Part shown: positions 1 through 7,008 of the stretch, piece by piece
How positions within the stretch are numbered: the first letter of the stretch is position 1
Layout of the letters: each line of letters begins with the position of its first letter
Assembly: GCA_018242665.1 (NCBI GenBank)
Contig: JAFEBL010000017.1
Span: 186,001-250,000, forward strand
Reading direction: 5' to 3'
From: Nitrospira sp.
GTDB taxonomy: Bacteria; Nitrospirota; Nitrospiria; Nitrospirales; Nitrospiraceae
Length of the DNA: 64,000 bases
The notes under the pieces: model-generated
What the model was told of the DNA's origin: nothing
Databases searched by the model: none
Seen by the model: only the letters and a program-made list of their open reading frames with translations
Translations under genes and position numbers: made by a program

Positions 1-6
1 TCGCGA

Positions 7-678
7 TCACAGACGGGCGAGCCCCTCAGCAATGGCACATTTTGTGAGCGCGACCGTGGAATGGAGATTCAGTTGGTCCATAATGCGAAACTTATGGAAC
101 TCGACGGTCTTGACGGCAATGTTCAGCAGTCTGGCTACTTCCTTGGTCCCTCGCCCCTCAGCGATCAATTGCAGCACCTCACGCTGGCGCGGCGTGAGAG
201 AAGACACGGACACAGGGGCCTGTGCCGCGCCGCTCTGGACGCTCTGATTGGTCGCCATGACGCTCTTGGTGAGCAGAGACGTCAGGAAGTAGGCTCCCCG
301 TTGCACGGCCTCAATGGCTTGACGCAATTCAGGGGCAGGCGAACGTTTGAGCAGATAGGCTGCCGCCCCGAGCTTAAACGCATCGGCCACCTGCCTGGTG
401 CTTTCCTGAACCGTCAAGAACACCAGGCGACTCGCCGGGACTATTCTGGCGAGCTGCCGTGCCGCATCCAATCCATTGAGCAACGGGAGTAGCACCTCCA
501 TCACAATCACGTCAGGCCGGACCCGCTCTGCCTCTGCCAGCAGCGACCGACCATCCTCAACGATGCCGACGACATCGCAGTACCGCTCGATCAGTGCCCG
601 AATCCCTGCGGCCACGATCACCTGCTCATCAGCAAGCAGGACTCGACATCGACCCGGTTTGTGATCGGCACAGAGCAT
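7..678 (-). CDS. NarL/LuxR-type response regulator with a Glu phosphoacceptor
   Basis: A cytoplasmic DNA-binding regulator made of an N-terminal receiver (about residues 10-130) and a C-terminal LuxR-type helix-turn-helix (about 160-220, containing LTPRQREVLQLIAEG and VKTVEFHKFRI). The receiver keeps the acidic pair (ADE), the Thr (FLTVQES) and the Lys (LLKRSP). The phosphoacceptor position reads VIVMEVLLP, so Glu61 replaces the usual Asp. This may lock the protein in an active-like state or free it from a kinase. The ATG at 678 was chosen because GGAGG lies about 14 nt upstream; the longer reading starts at a GTG at 723. No partner kinase is adjacent. The large hybrid kinase at the other end of the window carries a NarX/DevS-type transmitter and is a possible but unproven partner. 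Confidence 0.9.
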   Translation of the reverse strand: MLCADHKPGRCRVLLADEQVIVAAGIRALIERYCDVVGIVEDGRSLLAEAERVRPDVIVMEVLLPLLNGLDAARQLARIVPASRLVFLTVQESTRQVADAFKLGAAAYLLKRSPAPELRQAIEAVQRGAYFLTSLLTKSVMATNQSVQSGAAQAPVSVSSLTPRQREVLQLIAEGRGTKEVARLLNIAVKTVEFHKFRIMDQLNLHSTVALTKCAIAEGLARL

Positions 679-723
679 AGCCCACCCCCCACCCCTCCGC
701 CCTCCATGACGTTCACCGGGCAC

Positions 724-1070
724 GGACCACGATGAATGCCAGGAGCCGGTTGGTCGAACATCTACGAATCAAAGCAAGTAAGTTGCCATCCCTTTGCCGG
801 CAACCGGCACATCTCACTTCGGGGCTATTGATGAGTTTCACGAGCGACTGCGATGTGGATCACGATGGAAGGGGAAGAGTCTGTGGCGAGCCTCCCCAAT
901 ACCTCATTCGCAGATAGGGGCAATTGGGGGCAGTGTACAGAGACCATGGGACAGCACATTCACCAGGGGGACGTTTAGATCGCGCCAGGCGCCGGCTCAG
1001 AGTCGCCATTGTGTTCCCGGCCACAGCACGGCATACTCTCTTGGAGCCTTCCACCTTGAGGACAGACACC
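724..1070. other. intergenic region, no gene recognised
   Basis: This is the divergent spacer between the response regulator and the cytochrome c gene. The overlapping open frames show no family resemblance or ribosome binding site that I can support. It should hold the promoters of both neighbours, but I see no clear operator or terminator. Confidence 0.5.
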
Positions 1071-1505
1071 ATGCGCTCACACCGCTTGCTCCACGGATTG
1101 ATGCGACTGCTCCTGCTCAGCCTCGTCCTGGCAGGCAGCGACGCCGCTGCCGGCGACACCGGCGCCATGAAGAGTGACAGCACAAACGGTCACGTACTCT
1201 TCAACGGCAAGGGCATTTGCCACTACTGTCACGGCGTGGATGGTGTCATCGACAAGAAACCTGCTCTCAAGCCTGACACCCTGGCGGCCATCGAGAAATA
1301 CGCCGTTTCCGCACCGGATCTGCGCAATCGTGCGGCGCAGAAGCTGAAAGACAACAAGGCTCGTTTTCGGGCGATTCGGGAAGGCCATCCCGGGAGCGGC
1401 ATGTTCCCGGATTCAACCCTGAGCGATCAGGACATCTCGGATCTCGTGGCCTATCTGGCAACCCTCAGGCAGAGCGCCTCGGCTCCCAGCAAGAGTCCGT
1501 ACTGA
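1071..1505 (+). CDS. periplasmic monoheme cytochrome c
   Basis: A 144-residue secreted cytochrome. Residues 1-25 form a signal peptide (positively charged MRSHRLLHG start, then a Leu-rich stretch ending before AAAGDTG). The single haem site is CHYCH near residue 43. A downstream Met in the GSGMFPDSTLS segment is a plausible sixth haem ligand, and the C-terminal helix DISDLVAYLATL is typical of class I cytochromes. The open frame extends upstream to 924, but the ATG at 1071 directly precedes the signal peptide. The physiological partner is unknown. The gene converges on the next one, with 30 nt between their stops. Confidence 0.87.
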   Translation: MRSHRLLHGLMRLLLLSLVLAGSDAAAGDTGAMKSDSTNGHVLFNGKGICHYCHGVDGVIDKKPALKPDTLAAIEKYAVSAPDLRNRAAQKLKDNKARFRAIREGHPGSGMFPDSTLSDQDISDLVAYLATLRQSASAPSKSPY

Positions 1506-1535
1506 GTGGTGAGGAGCCGCTCCTGCGGCCTACGA

Positions 1536-1925
1536 TCAGCTCAATCGGTGCAGATGCCGGGAGACATCGTGATACCGGGCCGGGGTCACGCGATAGCAGT
1601 AGTCAAACAGCCGGTCCGCCGCCTCTGCGGCAATCCCTCGCTCCCGATCCTGAAGCATCTCCATGAACCGATTCATGCTTCGATAGACCGCTTCGCCTTC
1701 GCCCAAATCCAGGTACCCTCGTACGGTCGCCAATTGCGCGACATAGGGCGCGAATCGGTCTGCGACTCCGTCCTCCTTCGCCTGCTCAGTCAGGACCGCC
1801 TGCACCATCGCGTCAAGCCACTCTTCGCCCGCGCCGGCGACCGCCACGATGCCTGGCATGGCCATCACGCTCGCGAGCAACAAAAACGATACCGCCCGCC
1901 GCTTCATGTTTTGAGTAATTCGCAT
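1536..1925 (-). CDS. small exported protein of unknown function
   Basis: I do not recognise a family. The product is about 129 residues, with a signal peptide (MKRRAVSFLLLASVMAM, cut near AVAGAGEE) followed by a mostly helical, charged mature domain of about 100 residues with one Cys and several Tyr and Arg. The start at 1925 has a strong GGAGGGG ribosome site. An internal ATG at 1907 would place the Arg-rich signal peptide at the very N-terminus and is the alternative. A periplasmic location is inferred from the leader only. Confidence 0.6.
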   Translation of the reverse strand: MRITQNMKRRAVSFLLLASVMAMPGIVAVAGAGEEWLDAMVQAVLTEQAKEDGVADRFAPYVAQLATVRGYLDLGEGEAVYRSMNRFMEMLQDRERGIAAEAADRLFDYCYRVTPARYHDVSRHLHRLS

Positions 1926-2138
1926 GATCCCCTCCTCGGATAGACCACGGACTCCAGTCCCACCAGCTCCAATGTAAATACACAGCATAGGCCATGCCAA
2001 CGCTCAGCTGACAAGCCAGGGTACGGCCGACTGCGGAAGCGGCGGGAAAACAACAAGATGGCAAGCGGCCGGGCCAAGGCCGACCGAGCGTGCGATGGCT
2101 CACTGCCCTATTCCGCCACAGGGCAGGTCGCAGATCCC

Positions 2139-2357
2139 TTAGTTCAGGCGAGCCTTTTCACATTTCGCGATCAGCTGTTTCGCGCCTTCCGGCGTTCCCA
2201 TCTTCCGCCGATGTTCGAGGATGAGGGGGTCAATGTGCTCGCCGCACATCACACAACGCCACCCCAGCTGATTGATCTCACGGAGCTCCTCTGGCACCAT
2301 GAACCCTCCGCAACGGAGGCATCGGTCCCGTGCGATCTGTGTGGATGGTGTCACCAT
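2139..2357 (-). CDS. small zinc-ribbon protein
   Basis: A 72-residue protein with two CxxC knuckles, CLRCGG near the N-terminus and CVMCGE about 20 residues later, spaced as in zinc ribbons. A basic helical tail with HRRKMG follows. Such proteins bind zinc and often contact nucleic acid or protein, but nothing here fixes the target. The ATG at 2357 was chosen because GGCGAG sits upstream; the frame is open further upstream, but that part shows no conserved features. It is divergent from the nucleotidyltransferase gene that follows. Confidence 0.6.
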   Translation of the reverse strand: MVTPSTQIARDRCLRCGGFMVPEELREINQLGWRCVMCGEHIDPLILEHRRKMGTPEGAKQLIAKCEKARLN

Positions 2358-2551
2358 ATCGTGCTCGCCTTTCTGTTGAAGGTCGTGAATTCTCCCCCTG
2401 CCCATTCGAGCGCAGGGATGAGGAAAGGATTCACTCGTGGGCGCGTCGAGGGCCATTCGCCAACCCCGATGAATCATGCTACAACGTTCGCAGCCGCCTC
2501 TACCGACTCGATGTTACACAACTGCCTCGCTGACCGCGTCGCCTCACGAAG

Positions 2552-3232
2552 ATGACAAGGCCCGACTCTCCTCAGACCGACACTCGCATCCTGAAAGTCA
2601 TCGTGGGCTCACATGCGCACGGTCTGGCCGGACCGGATAGCGACAAAGACTTCCGCAGCGTGTTCGTCCTGCCCACCGCCGAACTGTTTCGTGTCGGCTT
2701 CAAATATCAAGGCACAAGAATGATGAAGGAGGAAGACGACGAGACGGCCTGGGAAATCGGGCACTTCCTCCAACTCGCGTTACAGGGCCATCCGCTCGTG
2801 CTGGAAACGCTGGTCGCGCCGGTAGCGACGATGGATGACTGGGGCGCGGAGCTCCGGCAACTCTTTCCTCGTCTCTGGTCCGCACAAGCAGCGTATGATT
2901 CGTTTCTCAACTACTGCGAGAATCAACGCAAGAAGATGCTGGAGAAAAAGGACGGCCGGCCCGCCAAATATGCCGCAGCCTATGTGCGAGTGCTGTTCAA
3001 CCTCTGCGAACTCTTGGAACGTGGGAGCTTCAGCATCAGGATCTCCGAAACTCCGGTTGGGGAAATCGTCCGCCGGATCAAAGCCGGACAGTATCGGCCA
3101 GGCGAGGTCATTGATCTGGGAGAATATTGGACTGAGGAAGCCGCACGCCGTCTTCGCGCCTGCACGCAACAGGCGCGCCCTGACCTGGCCGACGCGTTCC
3201 TGCTCAAACTGCGGAAAGCCTTTCTGCGCTAG
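2552..3232 (+). CDS. RlaP-type predicted nucleotidyltransferase (DNA polymerase beta superfamily)
   Basis: A 226-residue cytoplasmic protein whose N-terminus carries the polymerase-beta nucleotidyltransferase signature: GSHAHGLAGPDSDKDFR at about residues 19-35, with the metal-binding DxD as DSD. Family members (COG3541, RlaP) transfer nucleotides to an unknown acceptor and are sometimes linked to RNA repair. No RNA ligase or other repair gene is adjacent here. The middle of the protein (WEIGHFLQLALQGHPLVLETL) matches the family helix that follows the catalytic sheet. The start is the first ATG and its ribosome site is weak. The substrate is unknown. Confidence 0.75.
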   Translation: MTRPDSPQTDTRILKVIVGSHAHGLAGPDSDKDFRSVFVLPTAELFRVGFKYQGTRMMKEEDDETAWEIGHFLQLALQGHPLVLETLVAPVATMDDWGAELRQLFPRLWSAQAAYDSFLNYCENQRKKMLEKKDGRPAKYAAAYVRVLFNLCELLERGSFSIRISETPVGEIVRRIKAGQYRPGEVIDLGEYWTEEAARRLRACTQQARPDLADAFLLKLRKAFLR

Positions 3233-3766
3233 CGACCCGACCGACCCTGCAACAAAAGAAGAGCCCGCTTCCGTGTGGAGATCGGGCCTGCCGACCGAGC
3301 GAGATCCATCCGGACACCCCGGGAGAATACCCACACCGGATGTCCCGCGCCTCCCCTTCTTCGGGCTCCACTGGAGCCGTGCCTCCTACTGGCACCGAGA
3401 TGGAAGCGCGTCCCTTCGGAACTGATCCCGAAACCGGCACAGGCGCAACCCCCGACCCAACTCTTCGCGGCACGGAAGCGGGGATGTCGACCTTATCCTG
3501 GCTCCACCTCCCTTCACACATCTAGTTAAGCACGGTCAGCTTGAAATCAATGAGGTAATTGGCACCATTGCCCTTCCCCGCCGTTGCCCCGTATCGCCCC
3601 ACACCCCGACGCGATTCGTGTGAAGACATCACTCCCCTGCTGCCGAATCGAGTGAACTTTCACAGCTCCCGGATGCGGCCATCTCAGAATGCCGCCCTGG
3701 CATCGGGCCTGCAATACCATGGAGCAGTTGCGCGTGATATCTGAACGCACAGTTGTCAGACGCAGG
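3233..3766. other. long intergenic region with decayed sequence
   Basis: About 530 nt with no intact gene. It contains a possible 35-codon minus-strand frame (3522-3629) and leads into the degraded Hsp20 tail, so it looks like a site of gene loss. I see no repeats, terminator with a T-run or RNA gene. Confidence 0.45.
3522..3629 (-). pseudogene. possible C-terminal gene remnant or tiny ORF
   Basis: This 35-codon minus-strand frame ends in GANYLIDFKLTVLN, a hydrophobic-alternating end that looks like the last strand of a longer beta-rich or outer-membrane protein. A GGGGAG motif lies just before its ATG, so a tiny gene cannot be excluded. Nothing upstream continues the frame as a recognisable protein. 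I do not know the parent family. Confidence 0.22.
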
Positions 3767-3884
3767 ATGGACTATCCACAGATCGACAAAGGTGGCGGCC
3801 GAATACAAAGATGGTGTGCTGAAGGTCCATCTGCCGAAATCGGAAAAGGCCAAACCGAAATCCATTGAGGTCAAGGTTTCCTGA
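3767..3884 (+). pseudogene. decayed Hsp20/alpha-crystallin C-terminus
   Basis: The segment reads VAAEYKDGVLKVHLPKS then KSIEVKVS and a stop. This is the characteristic last two strands of the alpha-crystallin domain of small heat shock proteins (consensus A-x-Y-K-D-G-V-L-x-V-x-L-P-K). One extra base after codon Lys (IDK, near 3791) puts the preceding residues in another frame, and no start or N-terminal domain is recognisable. It is therefore a 3' fragment of a lost gene. Its position immediately upstream of the phosphoribosyltransferase, BCAM0308 and Usp genes fits a stress cluster. Confidence 0.7.
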
Positions 3885-3900
3885 GCGGAAGGAGCAGGTC

Positions 3901-4050
3901 ATGTTCAAACACCCTCGTTATCTGGATATTCCATGGGAAATGCATTGGCATCCCGAAGGGTCGTCGCATCATCACCGATGGTTGGTATTTCTCGTGATTC
4001 TTGCGCTGCTCTTCCTCATCGGCGTGGGCGTGACCAGCGGGCTCTGGTAG
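3901..4050 (+). CDS. small single-pass membrane protein
   Basis: A 49-residue protein with an N-terminal aromatic and His-rich stretch (WEMHWHPEGSSHHHR) followed by one transmembrane helix (WLVFLVILALLFLIGVGV). A good ribosome site, GGAAGGAG, precedes the ATG at 3901, which supports translation. Small proteins of this shape occur next to stress or respiratory genes, but I do not recognise a named family. The His cluster could bind metal; this is a guess. Confidence 0.55.
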   Translation: MFKHPRYLDIPWEMHWHPEGSSHHHRWLVFLVILALLFLIGVGVTSGLW

Positions 4051-4107
4051 CCCCTATAGAGGGATCGCCCGCGCGGGGTCACATCAGCGACAAAAGGATC
4101 GCGCGAC

Positions 4108-4761
4108 ATGTTCACAAACCGTGAAGAGGCCGGCGAACTGCTCGCACAGGAATTAGGCGCATACCGGAACGATGCTGCGGCTATCCTTCTGGCACTGCCG
4201 CGCGGAGGGGTCGTGGTGGCCTATCAGATCAGCTTGGCGCTGCATCTCCCCCTCGATATATTGATCACCCGCAAGATCGGCGCGCCGGGGAACCCAGAAT
4301 ATGCGCTCGGTGCGGTCGGCGAGACAGGAGCGGTCTACTGGAACCGCGAGGCGCTTGCCGGCCTGTCACTCACGGATCGGGACCTCGCCGCCGCCGTGCA
4401 GGCGCAGCAAAAGGAAGTCGCTCGTCGTGTAGCCCTCTATCGGCAGGGCCGGTCGTTTCCCTCGCTCAAAGATCGGACGGTCATCCTGGTGGATGACGGA
4501 CTGGCCACCGGCGCCACCTTCTTTGCATCGGTCGCGACCGCGCGCCAAGCCCATCCGCGCCGCGTGATCGGGGCCGTGCCGGTCGGCCCGCGGACCACCG
4601 TGGAACAGGCGCGAGCGCTTGTCGATCAGCTGGTGGTCCTCAGGACTCCGGATCCGTTTTATGCTGTCGGGAATTTCTACCGGGATTTCGAACAGGTTGA
4701 AGACCGGGAGGTGCTGCAATATCTCAACCTTGCAGAAGAAGCGTTTGTGACGAAGTCATGA
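4108..4761 (+). CDS. predicted phosphoribosyltransferase (COG1926 type)
   Basis: A 217-residue type I phosphoribosyltransferase-fold protein. The PRPP-binding loop is VILVDDGLATGAT (about residues 128-140). The early LALPRGGVVVAYQ segment, with its PRGG motif, and the Lys of ITRKIGAPGNPEYALGAVGE are typical of the COG1926 family. The reaction has not been settled for this family, so the acceptor base is unknown. AAAGGA precedes the ATG. It shares a plus-strand run with the BCAM0308-family and Usp genes, a combination common in low-oxygen stress loci. Confidence 0.85.
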   Translation: MFTNREEAGELLAQELGAYRNDAAAILLALPRGGVVVAYQISLALHLPLDILITRKIGAPGNPEYALGAVGETGAVYWNREALAGLSLTDRDLAAAVQAQQKEVARRVALYRQGRSFPSLKDRTVILVDDGLATGATFFASVATARQAHPRRVIGAVPVGPRTTVEQARALVDQLVVLRTPDPFYAVGNFYRDFEQVEDREVLQYLNLAEEAFVTKS

Positions 4762-4772
4762 GAGGCCGGAAG

Positions 4773-4789
4773 GCGCCGCGCCCCGGCGC
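4773..4789 (+). promoter_or_regulatory. intercistronic GC-rich hairpin
   Basis: GCGCCG and CGGCGC pair perfectly around the 5-nt loop CGCCC. The hairpin lies 11 nt after the phosphoribosyltransferase stop and about 9 nt before the ribosome site of the next gene. There is no T-run, so it is more likely an RNA stability or attenuating structure than a classical terminator. Confidence 0.4.
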
Positions 4790-4809
4790 TCCGCCCAGGA
4801 AAGGGACGT

Positions 4810-5310
4810 ATGGCAATGAACAAACAGACTGAAGGCGGCCATGGCGCGCGCCACGATCGATTCGTGCAGGAATATCAGCATGACTCGTACAAGATGCCCG
4901 GCAAACTGAAGGAGCCGACAGTCTGCAAAGGCTGCGGAGCCGTCTTTCACAAAGGCCGTTGGACCTGGGACTCGAAACCGGCGGGCGCGAACGAAATCGT
5001 CTGTCCGGCCTGCCTGCGTGTTCAGGACAATTACCCGAAGGGATTCGTCACCCTCAAAGGAACCTACAAGGACCAACACCGCGATCAGATCATGGGAGTG
5101 ATCCACAATACGGAGGCTGTGGAAAAGCGAGAGCATCCCCTGGCCCGGATCATGTCTATCCGAGAACAACCCGAAGGGCTCGTGATCTCGACGACCGACA
5201 GCCATCTGCCGCGGCGCATCGGAGAAGCACTCAAGCACTCGCACCACGGCGCCCTGGACATCCAGTACGACAAGGATGAGGAGTTTGTGCGCATCACATG
5301 GACCGGCTAG
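4810..5310 (+). CDS. BCAM0308-family zinc-binding protein
   Basis: A 166-residue cytoplasmic protein with a CxxC pair (CKGCGAVFHKGRW) and a second pair (CPACLR) about 28 residues later, forming a probable treble-clef or NMD3-like zinc site. It is followed by an alpha/beta domain with the IVSTTD-like segment LVISTTDSHLPRRIGEAL. The family is named after BCAM0308 of the Burkholderia cenocepacia low-oxygen-activated locus; the molecular role is unknown. AGGAAAGGG precedes the ATG at 4810. Neighbouring phosphoribosyltransferase and Usp genes repeat the company this family usually keeps. Confidence 0.8.
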   Translation: MAMNKQTEGGHGARHDRFVQEYQHDSYKMPGKLKEPTVCKGCGAVFHKGRWTWDSKPAGANEIVCPACLRVQDNYPKGFVTLKGTYKDQHRDQIMGVIHNTEAVEKREHPLARIMSIREQPEGLVISTTDSHLPRRIGEALKHSHHGALDIQYDKDEEFVRITWTG

Positions 5311-5313
5311 CGA

Positions 5314-5336
5314 ACGAGAACCCGAAGTGTTCTCGT
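5314..5336 (+). terminator. stem-loop after the BCAM0308-family gene
   Basis: ACGAGAAC and GTTCTCGT form an 8-bp perfect stem with the loop CCGAAGT. It starts four bases after the stop codon. No T-run follows, so if it terminates transcription it would do so weakly or with Rho; it may instead protect the 3' end. Confidence 0.42.
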
Positions 5337-5518
5337 GCAGGACGTTAAGGGGCGTACGGCGCGATGAATAAAGCGCGCCACATCTGTGCGCGCCGCCGAG
5401 TTGGTGAGGCGGCCGGACCAAGGGGGGCGAGCCCGTCGGCTCAAGGTCCGTCGCAACAGTGGATCGGTGATTGCAGCAGGCGTGCTCATGAATCATGCGG
5501 GCTACGGAAAGGAGGCCT

Positions 5519-6376
5519 ATGCGCGTTCTGATCGCACTGGACTGGTCGGAGCAGGCATTCGCGGCCGTTCGAGAAGCCTCGTATCTCTATGATCTGCAGG
5601 ACGTGATCCTCGTGCATGGGATCGACCTGGGGATGTTTCAATATCCGATCGTCGCGGAAGTGAGCAACATGCAGGGCTATGACGACTTCCGCGGCGCCAT
5701 GGAACAGGCGGGGGAGCAGTTGCTCGATCACACCACCACGCTGCTGCCGTCGAAAGGGGTGTCCATTACCCGCATCTGTGAAATCGCCAAACCGGCCTCA
5801 TTGATCTTGGACAAAGCCCGGGACCTGCGGCCCGAGCTGATCGTGCTCGGCGCGCGCGGACGCGGGCGGGTCGGCGAATTTGTTCTGGGCAGCGTCTCCC
5901 ATCGCGTGGCATTACATGCGGATTGCACGACCTTGATCGTGAAAGAGCGGGAAGGGCCTGTCACACGCGTGACCGTGGCGATTGAAGGGCATGAAGACGG
6001 TGCGCGCATCAAGGCCTGGCTGCTCGCCCACCCGTTCAAGAATCCGGTAGATCTCACCATCGTGAGCGTGGTGCGGCCCATTCCTTCCACCGATCCCTTC
6101 AGCCTGTTTCCCCTTCAAGACTGGACCGGCATTGCCGTCCGGTCGGCTGAGGACTTGGTCAAGCAGCTCGCTGCCTCGGTCATGAATCATCGGTATACGG
6201 TCGGGACGCAGGTGAGCGTCGGCGACCCCACGGATATCTTGACGGAACGCGCCAAATCGGCAGATCTGTTGATCATCGGCTCGCACGGGCGAAAAGGACT
6301 GGAGCGGTTTCTCCTGGGGAGCATTTCCCATGCGCTGCTCCACCAGGTTCCCTGTCCCGTGTTGCTGGTACGATGA
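5519..6376 (+). CDS. tandem-domain universal stress protein (UspA family)
   Basis: Two UspA domains of about 140 residues each in one chain. Each ends in a nucleotide-binding G-x2-G-x9-G-S signature: GARGRGRVGEFVLGSVSH in the first and GSHGRKGLERFLLGSISH in the second, so both halves should bind ATP. Tandem Usp proteins are cytoplasmic stress and dormancy factors whose targets are mostly unknown. The ATG at 5519 has a near-perfect AAAGGAGG site, so the longer frame from 5495 is not used. A second tandem Usp lies at 28666-29643. Confidence 0.92.
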   Translation: MRVLIALDWSEQAFAAVREASYLYDLQDVILVHGIDLGMFQYPIVAEVSNMQGYDDFRGAMEQAGEQLLDHTTTLLPSKGVSITRICEIAKPASLILDKARDLRPELIVLGARGRGRVGEFVLGSVSHRVALHADCTTLIVKEREGPVTRVTVAIEGHEDGARIKAWLLAHPFKNPVDLTIVSVVRPIPSTDPFSLFPLQDWTGIAVRSAEDLVKQLAASVMNHRYTVGTQVSVGDPTDILTERAKSADLLIIGSHGRKGLERFLLGSISHALLHQVPCPVLLVR

Positions 6377-6426
6377 GAGGAGTGGCCATCACGTAGGAGA
6401 CGTCGACTCATAAAAGGAGCCCGCGC

Positions 6427-6789
6427 ATGAAAACGTTCAGCATTCTCTGTGCCCTCTGTCTTGTGATCTTGGGAAGCACCTGGGCCGCCGGACAAACTCA
6501 GCGCGGCAACCCCCGCGAAGGCCAGGCCATTTACGAGAAACACTGCCTGCGCTGTCACGGGGACAAATTGGACGGCAACGGGCCGGACGGCCAGTATCTG
6601 ATTGTACGCCCGGCGAATTTTCAATCGGTGAACTCGCGCGCCAAGACCGATTGGGAATTGTTGATCACCATTGCGAACGGCGCGCTGTTCAGTCCCATGC
6701 ACGGGTATCGCGGAAAACTGACGGATCAACAAATGCTGGACGTATTGTCCTACATCCGATCCGTCGCGACGCCGGATTTCGTGAGTTAG
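6427..6789 (+). CDS. periplasmic monoheme cytochrome c
   Basis: A 120-residue class I cytochrome with a signal peptide (residues 1-21, ending WAAGQ), the haem site CLRCHG at about 39-43 and a terminal helix MLDVLSYIRSV. The SPMHGY segment probably supplies the Met ligand. AAAAGGAG precedes the ATG. It belongs to the same small-cytochrome family as the products at 16289, 23280 and 27119, sharing the N-G-x-(D/P)-x3-(Y/L)-L-x-(P)-x-(N/D)-(F/L) region after the haem. It lies in a plus-strand run after the Usp gene; the partner is unknown. Confidence 0.9.
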   Translation: MKTFSILCALCLVILGSTWAAGQTQRGNPREGQAIYEKHCLRCHGDKLDGNGPDGQYLIVRPANFQSVNSRAKTDWELLITIANGALFSPMHGYRGKLTDQQMLDVLSYIRSVATPDFVS

Positions 6790-6822
6790 CCGTCAGCGCG
6801 CGCACCAGTCCGCAGCCACTCT

Positions 6823-6850
6823 CTCCCGGCACGCCCGCTTGTGCCGGGAG
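6823..6850 (+). terminator. strong stem-loop downstream of cytochrome c
   Basis: CTCCCGGCAC and GTGCCGGGAG form a 10-bp perfect stem with an 8-nt loop, 33 nt after the cytochrome stop. There is no T-run. The right arm overlaps the first codons of the longest reading of the next gene, which argues that the real start of that gene lies further downstream. Confidence 0.55.
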
Positions 6851-7008
6851 CCTCGCTCCAGGCCCGTCCAGCCTGCTCTCGCGCCGCTCCCGAGCAGATG
6901 GGTCCGCGGGCTGGCGAAGCATCAGTGGTTGCAACGCACCGCCGACCCCGGCATGATCACGAGACACACCCACGCGTCGAACGGCTCCGTCAGCGTATTG
7001 GATCGTCC

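Noticed and set aside
1506-1535. Bidirectional terminator between the convergent genes
   Set aside because: The AGGAG-CCG-CTCCT stem is only five base pairs and no T-run follows on either strand.
4756-5496. 246-codon minus-strand frame opposite the BCAM0308-family gene
   Set aside because: It is an antisense shadow: no ribosome site, no domain, and the plus-strand gene has clear family motifs.
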